Of a stretch of DNA of 56,603 bases, positions 16,593-25,002 are shown one piece after another. Positions within the stretch are counted from its first letter, which is position 1; each line of letters opens with the position of its first letter. The translations under genes and the position numbers were made by a program. Origin of the DNA: MM2 sp035460165 (GTDB lineage Bacteria; Pseudomonadota; Gammaproteobacteria; Burkholderiales; Methylophilaceae); contig DATHWW010000020.1 in the NCBI GenBank assembly GCA_035460165.1, positions 1 through 56,603 of the forward strand, read 5' to 3'. Below the pieces are notes generated by a model. That model saw nothing but the letters and a program-made list of their open reading frames with translations. It made no database searches and was not told the DNA's origin.

Positions 16593-17845
16593 CAGCGATC
16601 AATCTCTCCAAAAACGATGTCCTGCGTGCCGATGATGGCAACCAGATCGGCGATCATATGGCCACGCGTCATTTCGTCCAGCGCGGCCAGATGCGCGAAA
16701 CCGGGCGCGCGTATTTTCAGGCGGTAGGGCTTGTTGGCGCCATCCGACACCAGATAGATGCCGAATTCGCCCTTGGGATGTTCCACCGCGGCATAAGCCT
16801 CGCCTTCCGGCACGTGAAAACCTTCGGTAAACAGCTTGAAATGGTGAATCAGCGCTTCCATGTCCTGCTTCATGCCTGCGCGCGATGGCGACGTGACCTT
16901 GTGGTCGTCGCTGATGACCGGGCCTGGATTCTTGCGCAGCCAATCGATGCATTGCTTGATGATGCGGTTGGACTGGCGGAATTCCTCGATGCGCACCAGA
17001 TAGCGATCATAGGAGTCGCCGTTGACACCGATGGGGATGTCGAAATCCAGGCGATCGTAAACTTCATAAGGCTGCTTCTTACGCAAATCCCACGCAAAGC
17101 CGGAGCCACGCAGCATCGGGCCGGTCAAACCCAACGCCAGTGCGCGCTCTGGCGACACCACGCCGATGCCGACAGTACGCTGTTTCCAGATGCGGTTATC
17201 GGTCAGCAACGTTTCGTATTCGTCCACGTAGACCGGGAAACGGTTGGTGAAGTCTTCGATGAAGTCCAGCACCGAACCCTGGCGATTTTCGTTGAGCGCC
17301 TTGATCTCGTCCTTGGAACGGAAGCTGTTTTCCTGATATTGCGGCATACGGTCCGGCAGATCGCGATATACGCCGCCCGGACGATAATAGGCCGCATGCA
17401 TGCGCGCGCCGGACACTGCCTCGTACACGTCGAACAGATCCTCGCGCTCGCGGAAGGCATACAGGAAAACGGTCATTGCGCCCACATCCAGCGCGTGCGC
17501 ACCCAGCCACAGCAAATGGTTGAGGATGCGGGTAATCTCGTCGAACATCACGCGGATGTATTGCGCGCGCTCCGGCACTTGCAGGCCCATCAGTTTTTCG
17601 ATGGCCATCACGTAGGCATGCTCATTGGACATCATCGACACGTAGTCGAGGCGATCCATATAGGGTACGGATTGCAGATAGGTACGGTTTTCCGCGAGCT
17701 TTTCGGTACCGCGATGCAGCAGGCCGATGTGCGGGTCGGCGCGCTCGATCACTTCGCCGTCGAGCTCCAGCACCAGGCGCAGCACGCCGTGCGCAGCGGG
17801 GTGCTGCGGGCCGAAGTTCATGGTGTAGTTACGAATCTCAGCCAC
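16592..17845 (-). CDS. nuoD: NADH-quinone oxidoreductase subunit D
   Basis: A 417-residue 49-kDa-type subunit lining the quinone pocket. NYTMNFGPQHPAAHGVLRL is the N-terminal signature, and GLLHRGTEKLAENRTY follows. The frame is open 17 codons further upstream, but the family start is matched by GTG at 17845 (MAEIRNYTMNFGPQHP). That start overlaps the nuoC stop by eight bases. NuoC and NuoD are separate genes here, not fused as in E. coli. Confidence 0.96.
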   Translation of the reverse strand: MAEIRNYTMNFGPQHPAAHGVLRLVLELDGEVIERADPHIGLLHRGTEKLAENRTYLQSVPYMDRLDYVSMMSNEHAYVMAIEKLMGLQVPERAQYIRVMFDEITRILNHLLWLGAHALDVGAMTVFLYAFREREDLFDVYEAVSGARMHAAYYRPGGVYRDLPDRMPQYQENSFRSKDEIKALNENRQGSVLDFIEDFTNRFPVYVDEYETLLTDNRIWKQRTVGIGVVSPERALALGLTGPMLRGSGFAWDLRKKQPYEVYDRLDFDIPIGVNGDSYDRYLVRIEEFRQSNRIIKQCIDWLRKNPGPVISDDHKVTSPSRAGMKQDMEALIHHFKLFTEGFHVPEGEAYAAVEHPKGEFGIYLVSDGANKPYRLKIRAPGFAHLAALDEMTRGHMIADLVAIIGTQDIVFGEIDR

Positions 17846-18434
17846 GGTGGAAGCCCTCGTCACGGATAACACGCGGCACGTTATTGCGTTCTTCAATGGA
17901 TACAGGCTGGTACACCACGCGCTGCTGATCCGGGTCGTAGCGCATTTCGACGTTGCCTATCATCGGGAAATCCTTGCGGAACGGATGGCCAACGAAACCG
18001 TAATCGGTCAACAGGCGGCGCAAGTCGGGATGGCCTTCAAACATGATACCGAAGAGATCGAACGCCTCGCGCTCGAACCAGTTGGCGGTTGGCCAGACAT
18101 TCACCACGGAGGCCAGCACCGGAAACTCGTCATCGCCGGCAAATACCTTGAGGCGCACGCGATGATTCAAGGAGATCGACAAGAAATGGTAAGCGACGGC
18201 AAAACGCGGCCCCGCCCAGGCACCTTCGCCATATTCGCTGTAATCGATGCCGCACAGGTCGATCAGTTGCTCAAACTTGAGTTCTTCGTGATCGCGCAGA
18301 ATGCCGCAGACCTCCAGGAGATCCGAGGGATTAATGCGGATGGTGATTTCGCCGACATGAACATTGAAGTCCGTGATCTTGTCGCCCAAGGCAGACTTCA
18401 GGCTTGCGGACAGTTTTTCCAGGCGTGGGGACAT
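17838..18434 (-). CDS. nuoC: NADH-quinone oxidoreductase subunit C
   Basis: A 198-residue 30-kDa-type subunit of the peripheral arm. WFEREAFDLFGIMFEGHPDL with RRLLTDYGFVGHPFRKDFP is the family signature. It carries no cofactor and packs against NuoD. Nine bases separate it from nuoB. Confidence 0.97.
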   Translation of the reverse strand: MSPRLEKLSASLKSALGDKITDFNVHVGEITIRINPSDLLEVCGILRDHEELKFEQLIDLCGIDYSEYGEGAWAGPRFAVAYHFLSISLNHRVRLKVFAGDDEFPVLASVVNVWPTANWFEREAFDLFGIMFEGHPDLRRLLTDYGFVGHPFRKDFPMIGNVEMRYDPDQQRVVYQPVSIEERNNVPRVIRDEGFHRG

Positions 18435-18443
18435 TTATTGTTC

Positions 18444-18920
18444 TTAGCGGGCAATGGTGTTGGTACGTTTGATCTTGTTCTGCAATTGAATGATGCCGTA
18501 GAGCAACGCCTCAGCCGTCGGAGGACAGCCGGGCACGTAAACATCCACGGGCACGATGCGGTCGCAACCGCGCACCACCGCATAGGAATAATGATAGTAA
18601 CCGCCGCCGTTGGCACAGGAACCCATGGAGATCACCCAGCGGGGCTCCGCCATCTGGTCGTAAACCTTGCGCAATGCAGGCGCCATCTTGTTGACCAGTG
18701 TGCCGGCGACGATCATCACGTCGGATTGACGCGGGCTGGGGCGGAACACGATGCCGAAGCGATCCAGGTCGTAGCGCGCAGCGCCGGCATGCATCATCTC
18801 AACCGCACAGCAAGCGAGACCGAAGGTCATCGGCCACATCGAGCCGGTGCGCGTGTAGTTGATCACGTTATCGAGCGTGGTCGTAACGAAGCCTTTTTCA
18901 AGCACGCCTTCGATGCTCAT
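18444..18920 (-). CDS. nuoB: NADH-quinone oxidoreductase subunit B
   Basis: A 158-residue subunit that holds cluster N2, the last Fe-S centre before quinone. The tandem cysteines C37-C38 (FGLACCAVEMMHA), the Cys in MGSCANGGGYYHYSY and the Cys in YVPGCPPTAEALLYG are the four ligands. It lies 16 bases downstream of nuoA. Confidence 0.97.
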   Translation of the reverse strand: MSIEGVLEKGFVTTTLDNVINYTRTGSMWPMTFGLACCAVEMMHAGAARYDLDRFGIVFRPSPRQSDVMIVAGTLVNKMAPALRKVYDQMAEPRWVISMGSCANGGGYYHYSYAVVRGCDRIVPVDVYVPGCPPTAEALLYGIIQLQNKIKRTNTIAR

Positions 18921-18936
18921 GCCAAGCTCTCCAGTA

Positions 18937-19293
18937 TCACTCCCATTCGAGCGCCCCCTTCTTCCATTCGTAAATGAAACCGACCACCAGGATGCCGAGG
19001 AACACCATCATGGAGATAAAACCGAACAGGCCGATTTCCTGGATGACAACCGCCCAGGGAAAGAGAAACGCAATTTCGAGATCGAACAGGATAAACAGAA
19101 TGGCGACGAGGTAATAACGTACGTCGAATTTCATGCGGGCGTCTTCGAAAGCCTCGAAGCCGCATTCGTAAGGGGAGTTTTTTTCGCTGTCGGGACGACT
19201 GGGAGCGACCACCTTGCCGAGAATAATGGGTGCCACGCCGACGCCAAGCCCGACGAGAATAAAAAGCAGAATCGGAAAATAATTTTCCAGCAC
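18937..19293 (-). CDS. nuoA: NADH-quinone oxidoreductase subunit A
   Basis: A 118-residue membrane subunit with three helices (about 5-25, 62-82 and 88-108). SPYECGFEAFEDARMKFDVR is the conserved cytoplasmic loop that covers the quinone site. It is the first nuo gene, 79 bases downstream of tRNA-Leu. No convincing separate promoter was seen in that gap, so nuo may be transcribed from the tpiA promoter. Confidence 0.96.
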   Translation of the reverse strand: MLENYFPILLFILVGLGVGVAPIILGKVVAPSRPDSEKNSPYECGFEAFEDARMKFDVRYYLVAILFILFDLEIAFLFPWAVVIQEIGLFGFISMMVFLGILVVGFIYEWKKGALEWE

Positions 19294-19372
19294 GCTATAA
19301 CCCAGTTCTTTCCTGCCAAATCCCGGCTAGGGTTTGAAAGCCGCAACTGCAAGCAACTTCCGGATATTGATT

Positions 19373-19457
19373 TGGTGCCGACGGCGAGACTCGAACTCGC
19401 ACGACTTTCGTCACTACCCCCTCAAGATAGCGTGTCTACCAATTCCACCACGTCGGC
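19373..19457 (-). tRNA. tRNA-Leu (anticodon GAG)
   Basis: An 85-nt class II tRNA with encoded CCA. Acceptor GCCGACG pairs with CGTCGGC. The D loop has AATTGGTAGAC, the anticodon loop TTGAGGG gives GAG, a long variable arm follows, and the T arm has GTTCGAGTC. It lies between secG and nuoA, an arrangement known from other betaproteobacteria. Confidence 0.97.
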
Positions 19458-19494
19458 AACGTTGGGTTTACACCCAGGACTACATTTTTGAAAC

Positions 19495-19836
19495 TTATTG
19501 AGGGACATCCTTTGCTTTGGGCGCATCCGGCACCGAAGGATCGGCCGACTTGGGAGCCGCCGGCACTTCAGTTGCCTGGACTTTGACCACGCTGGAATTC
19601 TTGCCGCCGTGACCTGACAGGTACGCCAGAGTCAAACTCGTGATGAAAAATACGGTGACCATACCCGCGGTCGCACGGCTCAGTAGATTGGCGGAACCAC
19701 TCACGCCAAACAGGCTGCCCGACGCGCCGCTGCCGAAAGCAGCGCCCATGTCGGCACCTTTGCCATGCTGCAACAGAACGAGGCCGATGACCCCTGCCGC
19801 CGCGATAACATGTACTACCCAAACGATTGTTTCCAT
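19495..19836 (-). CDS. secG: Preprotein translocase subunit SecG
   Basis: A 113-residue inner-membrane component of the SecYEG channel. There are two membrane helices (about 3-20 and 50-70), joined by the glycine-rich loop LLQHGKGADMGAAFGSGASG. VSGSANLLSRAT is the second family signature. A Pro/Ala/Lys tail of about 35 residues follows. ATG 19836 is chosen over the upstream TTG because METIVWVV matches the usual start and AAGG lies before it. It is 19 bases downstream of tpiA. Confidence 0.95.
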   Translation of the reverse strand: METIVWVVHVIAAAGVIGLVLLQHGKGADMGAAFGSGASGSLFGVSGSANLLSRATAGMVTVFFITSLTLAYLSGHGGKNSSVVKVQATEVPAAPKSADPSVPDAPKAKDVPQ

Positions 19837-19855
19837 TAACCTTACCAACCCTACA

Positions 19856-20608
19856 TTAATTGGCTGCCCGGCATATCGCCACGAACTCTTCAGCCACGAG
19901 CGACGCGTGACCTACCAACGCGCCGTCGATATCCGGCATAGACAGCAATTGTGCCGCATTTGCGACCCGAACGCTACCCCCATGAAGGATTCTCACCTTC
20001 GCCGCCGCCGCTTTGTCGAGGTTTGCAACGCGGTTCCGAATGAAGGCATGAACGGCTTGCGCCTTCTGCGGAGTAGCACCGCGACCCGTCCCGATAGCCC
20101 ACACCGGCTCGTACGCCAGCACGCCTTGGCATAGGCCTTTCGGCCCGATGCGGTTGAGCACGGCGTCCAACTGGCGGGCGACGACTTCCTCTGTCAGTCC
20201 GGACTCGTGCTCTTCGCGCGTTTCGCCCACGCAAAAGACCGGCTTCATACCATCATTGAGCGCCGCCTCAAATTTTGCGGCCACCACGGGATCGCTTTCA
20301 TTGCACAGTTCGCGCCGCTCGGAATGGCCGATGATCACGTAACTGCAGCCGAAATCCACCAGCATGTGCGGCGCGACCGAACCGGTAAACGCCCCCGCTT
20401 CGAACTGACTCATATTCTGTGCACCCCACGCCACATTGGTACCTTGCAGTATGGCTTGCGCCTGAAACAGGTAGGGCGTCGGTACGCACACCGCGTAATC
20501 GGCGTGCTTGTAATCGCGTACGCCCGCGAGGATGGCATCCAGCAGAACCTTGTTGGATTCAAGATTCCCGTACATCTTCCAGTTGCCAACCACCAGCTTG
20601 CGACGCAT
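19856..20608 (-). CDS. tpiA: Triose-phosphate isomerase
   Basis: A 250-residue TIM-barrel enzyme interconverting dihydroxyacetone phosphate and glyceraldehyde 3-phosphate. RRKLVVGNWKMYG carries the N-terminal Asn/Lys, VIIGHSERRE the catalytic His, and LAYEPVWAIGTGR the catalytic Glu. ILHGGSVRVANA is the phosphate-binding end. ATG 20608 gives the normal N terminus, with GGAAG seven bases upstream; the open frame extends 57 bases further. It is the first gene of the tpiA-secG-tRNA-nuo series. Confidence 0.97.
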   Translation of the reverse strand: MRRKLVVGNWKMYGNLESNKVLLDAILAGVRDYKHADYAVCVPTPYLFQAQAILQGTNVAWGAQNMSQFEAGAFTGSVAPHMLVDFGCSYVIIGHSERRELCNESDPVVAAKFEAALNDGMKPVFCVGETREEHESGLTEEVVARQLDAVLNRIGPKGLCQGVLAYEPVWAIGTGRGATPQKAQAVHAFIRNRVANLDKAAAAKVRILHGGSVRVANAAQLLSMPDIDGALVGHASLVAEEFVAICRAAN

Positions 20609-20636
20609 TTGCGTTCTTCCGCACAAAAACCGCGCA

Positions 20637-20665
20637 ATCATACCGGTCAAAGCCATTATGGTCAA
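20637..20665 (-). promoter_or_regulatory. Sigma70-type promoter of tpiA and the nuo series
   Basis: On the minus strand TTGACC (20665-20660) and TATGAT (20642-20637) are separated by exactly 17 bases. The -10 box lies 28 bases before the tpiA ATG. This is the best promoter found by eye upstream of the nuo genes. Confidence 0.7.
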
Positions 20666-20699
20666 AATCGAACGCAGCTTTTTCTTGCCTTCTTAACGA

Positions 20700-20757
20700 T
20701 CATCCTTTTATTCAATTTAATTATAAATATATCAATACAAATTATTTTTAATTATTC
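20700..20757 (+). promoter_or_regulatory. AT-rich upstream region of the yezD-porin-sbp operon
   Basis: About 58 bases almost free of G and C. It contains ATTATTTTTA at 20741-20750, which also occurs exactly at 29384-29393 before cysT. CysB-type activators of sulfur genes bind AT-rich upstream DNA, so a CysB site is plausible but unproven. Confidence 0.45.
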
Positions 20758-20808
20758 ATGCCGGTTGCTAAAGTGCGTCCCATTCGACGCCACTCTAGGA
20801 GCAACCTC

Positions 20809-20979
20809 ATGTCGCAGCCTGCCACTCAAACCAAGCCGACCTTGGCGCAAGAAATTCTGCGCGCCATCGAGAGCGTGCGTTTCGGCTCGGTAGAAATCAC
20901 CGTACATGAAGGGCGCGTTACGCAAATCGAGAAACGGGAAAAAGTCCGTTTCAATGCCTTGCCGGCAGACAAAACCTGA
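20809..20979 (+). CDS. yezD: YezD/DUF2292 family small protein
   Basis: Fifty-six residues; ILRAIESVRFGSVEITVHEG and VTQIEKREKVRF are the core of the YezD (DUF2292) family. These small proteins are often encoded with sulfate uptake or sulfur assimilation genes; their biochemical role is unknown. ATG 20809 is chosen because AGGAG lies seven bases before it. It heads a cluster with a porin and a sulfate-binding protein. Confidence 0.8.
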   Translation: MSQPATQTKPTLAQEILRAIESVRFGSVEITVHEGRVTQIEKREKVRFNALPADKT

Positions 20980-21077
20980 TAAGCCCATCGGACGACCGAA
21001 GGCATAGAACCTCGCACCAACAGGAGCTGACCGGACGGCCGGAAGATCTCCAGAACAATTCAACCAAGGAGATTGGA

Positions 21078-22637
21078 ATGTTATTCAAGAGAACACTGCT
21101 GAGCTCGCTATTGATCGGCAGCGGCATCATCACAAGCCCGGCCACGGCTTACGCCAACGACAGCTCGGAACTGGAGCAATTGCGTGCATTGGTACAGGAG
21201 CTGGACCAGAAAGTGCGCGTGCTTGACCGCAAGAGCGAACTCGCAGCCGAGGCCGCTGAGGCGGAGAAGAAAAATGCTCCTGTCGTCAGCGCCAGCGAAA
21301 AGGGTTTCGGCCTCAAATCCGCCGACGGCAAGAATGAAATCAAGCTGCGCGGCTTGCTGCAAGCCGACTATCGTTATTTCGACGAAGGTGTAAACGACGT
21401 ACGCAACCGCTCCAATACCCGCGCCGGATCGCTTGACGAGAACGGTTTTCACGATGCCGAGGATACCGGCCTGCTGCGCCGCGTCCGGCCGACTATTGAA
21501 GGCACGCTGTTCGGCAAATACGACTTCCGCTTCACGCCAGAATTCGCCGGCGGCAGCGCATCGGTGGTGGACGCCTACATCGACGCCCGCTTCGACCCGG
21601 CGTTCAAGGTGCGTGCCGGTAAATTCAAGAGCTTCGTCGGCCTCGAGCGCCTGCAAAGCGGCAGCGACCTCAAATTCCTCGAACGCAGCTATGTCACCAA
21701 CGCCATCCTGCCCAATCGCGACCTCGGCGTTACCGTGCACGGCGACGTCCTCGGCAATAAGCTCAACTATGCTTTCGGCATCGTCAACGGCGTGGCGGAC
21801 GGCGGCAACATCAGCACCGGCGCGGAGTTCGACGGAGACAAGGAGCTGACCGGCCGCCTGTTCGCAACGCCATTCAAGGAATCCGACTCGGCCCTGGCCG
21901 GCTTGGGCTTCGGTATCGGCGCCACCTATACCGACTTCCAGGGCGAACGCAATCTGGATTGGACCAACACCTCCTCGGCCGACGCCACGCGCAACGGCCT
22001 GCCGAGCTACGTGACCGAAGGCCAGCAGACCTTCTTCCGCTATAACACCGCCGCGGTCGCCGACGGCAAGCGTTTCCGCGTTTCGCCGCAAGCCAATTAC
22101 TACTATGGCCCGCTCGGCTTGATCGCCGAGTATGCGCGGGTGTCGCAGGACGTCAGCCTGCTGACCAGCACCACCTCCAATACCAACACCGTCATTTCCT
22201 CCGGCACCAACAAAACGCTGCATCACGATGCCTGGCAGATCGCCGCCTCCTATCTGCTGACCGGCGAAGACGCGTCGTTCAAGGGTGTCAAACCCAAGCG
22301 CGACTTTGATCCGGACAAGGGCGGCTGGGGCGCGTGGGAGCTGGTGGCGCGCTACAGCGAAATCGAACTGGACGACGACACCTTCAGGAACCCGGCCGGC
22401 ACCGCTTTCACCGGCGCCTATGCCGATCTCTCCACCAGCGCCAAGAAGGCCCAGACCTGGACCGGCGGCGTGAACTGGTACCTGAACCAGAACGTGAAGC
22501 TGGCGGTGAATTACGAGCAGACCAAATTCGAGGGTGGCGCCGGCATTGGCATCACGGCAATCAATGCCGGCGGAACGAACGTGCGCGACCGCGAAGATGA
22601 GCGCGCGCTGCTGGCCCGCTTCCAGGTCGCATTCTAA
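21078..22637 (+). CDS. OprO/OprP-type outer-membrane porin, candidate sulfate channel
   Basis: A 519-residue protein. A signal peptide ends at about residue 26 (ATAYA/NDS). A coiled-coil segment follows at about 28-65 (SELEQLRALVQELDQKVRVL), then a long beta-rich domain (IKLRGLLQADYRYF, LRRVRPTIEGTLFGKYDFRF). The C terminus ends in phenylalanine (LARFQVAF), as outer-membrane barrels do. Pieces such as RPTIEGTLFGKYDFRFTPEF match the phosphate-selective porin O/P family. It sits between yezD and the sulfate-binding protein, so the anion is more likely sulfate than phosphate; this is inference from context. Confidence 0.85.
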   Translation: MLFKRTLLSSLLIGSGIITSPATAYANDSSELEQLRALVQELDQKVRVLDRKSELAAEAAEAEKKNAPVVSASEKGFGLKSADGKNEIKLRGLLQADYRYFDEGVNDVRNRSNTRAGSLDENGFHDAEDTGLLRRVRPTIEGTLFGKYDFRFTPEFAGGSASVVDAYIDARFDPAFKVRAGKFKSFVGLERLQSGSDLKFLERSYVTNAILPNRDLGVTVHGDVLGNKLNYAFGIVNGVADGGNISTGAEFDGDKELTGRLFATPFKESDSALAGLGFGIGATYTDFQGERNLDWTNTSSADATRNGLPSYVTEGQQTFFRYNTAAVADGKRFRVSPQANYYYGPLGLIAEYARVSQDVSLLTSTTSNTNTVISSGTNKTLHHDAWQIAASYLLTGEDASFKGVKPKRDFDPDKGGWGAWELVARYSEIELDDDTFRNPAGTAFTGAYADLSTSAKKAQTWTGGVNWYLNQNVKLAVNYEQTKFEGGAGIGITAINAGGTNVRDREDERALLARFQVAF

Positions 22638-22666
22638 AGATTCTCAATTATTGATAAGGAACGGCA

Positions 22667-23680
22667 ATGAAAATACCCCGCATCACACTTGGCAGTACCA
22701 TCACCCTGCTCGCGCTGCTTAACCCGCTCGCCGCAAGCGCGGCCGAAGTCACGCTGCTGAACGTCTCCTACGACCCGACGCGCGAGCTGTACCAGGACTA
22801 CAACGCCGCCTTCGCCAAGTACTGGCAGGCCAAGACTGGCGACAAGGTCACCGTCAAGCAGTCGCACGGCGGTTCCGGCAAGCAGGCGCGCGCGATCATC
22901 GACGGGCTGGAAGCCGATGTCGCGACGCTGGCGCTGGCCTACGACGTCGATCAGCTGCACGAGAAAGGCAAGCTGATTCCCAAGGACTGGCAGAAGCGTT
23001 TGCAGCACAATAGCTCGCCCTACACCTCGACCATCGTGTTCTTGGTGCGCAAGGGCAACCCGAAGAAGATCAAGGACTGGAATGACCTGGTGAAGCCGGG
23101 CATTTCGGTGATCACGCCCAATCCCAAGACCTCGGGCGGTGCGCGCTGGAACTATCTGGCGGCCTGGGCCTACGCGCTGAAGCAGAACAACGGCGATGAA
23201 GCCAAGGCCAAGGAGTTCGTCGGCAAGCTGTTCAAGAACGTGCCGGTGCTGGATTCCGGCGCGCGCGGCTCCACCACCACTTTCGTCGAACGCGGCATCG
23301 GTGACGTACTGCTGGCGTGGGAGAATGAAGCCTTCCTGGCGAAGAAGGAGCTCGGTCCGGACAAGGTGGAAATCATCGTGCCGTCGCTGTCCATCCTGGC
23401 CGAACCGCCGGTGACGGTGGTGGACAAGGTGGTCGACAAGCACAAGACGCGCAAGGTCGCCGAAGCCTACTTGAGCTATCTGTACAGCGAGGAAGGCCAG
23501 GAGATCGCGGCGAAGAACTACTACCGCCCGACGCTGGCGTCGGTGGCGAAAAAGTACGAAGCGCAGTTTCCCAAGGTCAGCCTGATCACCATCGACGACG
23601 TGTTCGGCGGCTGGGCCAAGGCGCAGAAGACCCACTTCGCCGACGGCGGGGTGTTCGACCAGATCTACGGCGCGCGCTAA
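22667..23680 (+). CDS. sbp: Periplasmic sulfate-binding protein
   Basis: A 337-residue protein with a signal peptide (LAASA/AEV). VTLLNVSYDPTRELYQDYN is the typical start of the mature Sbp/CysP family, and KQSHGGSGKQARAIIDGLEA is the anion-binding region. It delivers sulfate (possibly thiosulfate) to CysTWA, encoded about 6 kb downstream. AAGGA precedes the ATG. It ends the yezD-porin-sbp cluster, with a terminator at 23702-23734. Confidence 0.93.
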   Translation: MKIPRITLGSTITLLALLNPLAASAAEVTLLNVSYDPTRELYQDYNAAFAKYWQAKTGDKVTVKQSHGGSGKQARAIIDGLEADVATLALAYDVDQLHEKGKLIPKDWQKRLQHNSSPYTSTIVFLVRKGNPKKIKDWNDLVKPGISVITPNPKTSGGARWNYLAAWAYALKQNNGDEAKAKEFVGKLFKNVPVLDSGARGSTTTFVERGIGDVLLAWENEAFLAKKELGPDKVEIIVPSLSILAEPPVTVVDKVVDKHKTRKVAEAYLSYLYSEEGQEIAAKNYYRPTLASVAKKYEAQFPKVSLITIDDVFGGWAKAQKTHFADGGVFDQIYGAR

Positions 23681-23701
23681 GCAACGCTTTCATCTTAAAA
23701 A

Positions 23702-23734
23702 AAACGGCGCTGCCAACTATAGGCAGCGCCGTTT
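23702..23734. terminator. Bidirectional intrinsic terminator between sbp and cysK
   Basis: A perfect 13-bp stem (AAACGGCGCTGCC at 23702-23714 with its complement at 23722-23734) and a seven-base loop. Eight consecutive A bases at 23697-23704 give a strong U tract on the minus strand; the plus strand has GTTTGTCTTT. It serves both convergent genes. Confidence 0.88.
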
Positions 23735-23749
23735 GTCTTTGGCAATTAA

Positions 23750-24724
23750 CTAAGCGGACAAGCCCTGGGCATCGAACATGCCCTCGAACAGTATGGAGCT
23801 GAGATAGCGCTCGCCGGAATCCGGAAGGATGACAACGATGGTTTTGCCGGCGTGCTCGGGACGATGGGCGATGCGAACCGCGGCCGCCACCGCTGCGCCG
23901 CATGAGATGCCGGAAAGGATACCTTCTTCCTGTGCCAGGCGGCGCGCATAGAGCACGGCGTCTTCGTTGCTCACTTGCTCGACTTCGTCCACCAGCGACA
24001 GGTCCAGCACGTCCGGCACAAAACCGGCGCCTATGCCTTGAATCTTGTGCGGTGCGGGCTTCAGTTCCTGCCCTGCACGCGTTTGCGACAGCACCGGGCT
24101 GGCTGCCGGCTCGACGGCTACAGTAAGAATAGGCTTGCCCTGGGTATTTTTGATGTAGCGGGAAACACCGGTGATGGTACCGCCCGTGCCTACGCCGGAA
24201 ACGAAAATATCGACCGTACCGTCGGTGTCGTCCCAGATTTCCGGGCCGGTGGTTTGCTCGTGGATGTCCGGATTGGCCGGATTCTTGAACTGTTGCAACA
24301 GCACGTAGCGATCCGGGTCAGAAGCGACAATCTCTTCTGCTTTCTGGATCGCCCCCTTCATCCCTTTTGCGCCTTCCGTCAGCACCAGCTTGGCACCGTA
24401 TGCGAGCAGCAGCTTGCGCCGCTCGATACTCATGGTCTCGGGCATCGTCAGCGTCAGCGGAATGCCCTTGGCTGCGGCGACGTACGCCAGCGCGATGCCG
24501 GTATTGCCGCTGGTTGGCTCCACCAGCTCTTTGCCAAGGCCCAATAGGCCGCGCTTTTCAGCATCCCACACCATTGCCGCACCGATACGGCACTTCACGG
24601 AATATGCAGGGTTGCGGCCTTCGATCTTGGCAAGAATGGTTGCGGGGGCGCCATCGGTAATGCGGTTCAGCTTCACCAGCGGCGTACGGCCGATGGAAAG
24701 AGAATTGTCCTTATAGATATTCAT
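23750..24724 (-). CDS. cysK: Cysteine synthase A (O-acetylserine sulfhydrylase)
   Basis: A 324-residue fold-type II PLP enzyme that makes cysteine from O-acetylserine and sulfide. K44 in YSVKCRIG forms the Schiff base. EPTSGNTGIALA (SGNTG at 72-76) binds the substrate carboxylate, SGVGTGGTITG holds the PLP phosphate, and GISCGAA is near the C terminus. Length fits CysK. It lies convergent to sbp inside the sulfur cluster. Its leader carries a terminator-like hairpin at 24750-24785. Confidence 0.95.
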   Translation of the reverse strand: MNIYKDNSLSIGRTPLVKLNRITDGAPATILAKIEGRNPAYSVKCRIGAAMVWDAEKRGLLGLGKELVEPTSGNTGIALAYVAAAKGIPLTLTMPETMSIERRKLLLAYGAKLVLTEGAKGMKGAIQKAEEIVASDPDRYVLLQQFKNPANPDIHEQTTGPEIWDDTDGTVDIFVSGVGTGGTITGVSRYIKNTQGKPILTVAVEPAASPVLSQTRAGQELKPAPHKIQGIGAGFVPDVLDLSLVDEVEQVSNEDAVLYARRLAQEEGILSGISCGAAVAAAVRIAHRPEHAGKTIVVILPDSGERYLSSILFEGMFDAQGLSA

Positions 24725-24749
24725 ATTCTTCTCCGATTACCTGATGCGA

Positions 24750-24785
24750 AAACAATAAAACCGATGCCTTGAGAAGAGACATCGG
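24750..24785 (-). promoter_or_regulatory. Terminator-like hairpin in the cysK leader
   Basis: On the minus strand CCGATGTC, a nine-base loop, and GGCATCGG form a stem of six perfect pairs plus one mismatch and one pair. TTTTATTGTTTT follows directly. This has the form of an intrinsic terminator placed 26 bases before the cysK start, so it could attenuate cysK. No alternative antiterminator stem was worked out. Confidence 0.45.
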
Positions 24786-24872
24786 CCTTTGCATCAAGCC
24801 AGTTGTGTGGGATGAGCCGCAATTTAGAACCTGCGGTCCATGAGTGTCAACCTTACTGGCGCCCATATCCAT

Positions 24873-24905
24873 TTCTGTTATTTATATATAAATCATTATT
24901 CTTTT
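24873..24905 (+). promoter_or_regulatory. AT-rich region upstream of the EAL gene
   Basis: The stretch TTCTGTTATTTATATATAAATCATTATTC is nearly pure A/T and lies about 100 bases before the EAL gene start. It resembles the AT-rich blocks before yezD and cysT in composition and in TTATT words, but does not contain their shared 10-mer. Confidence 0.3.
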
Positions 24906-25002
24906 ACATGCTTAAATGGGCAAGCTAAAGTGCAAAAAACGCATTTCAACGAAGCAGTCGTCCTTCGACCAAATGGACGCAACCAAAATAAAAGGAACAT
25001 CC

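Noticed and set aside
21108..22226. Minus-strand open frame of 372 codons opposite the porin gene
   Set aside because: The porin on the plus strand has signal peptide, barrel features and terminal Phe; the opposite frame has none.
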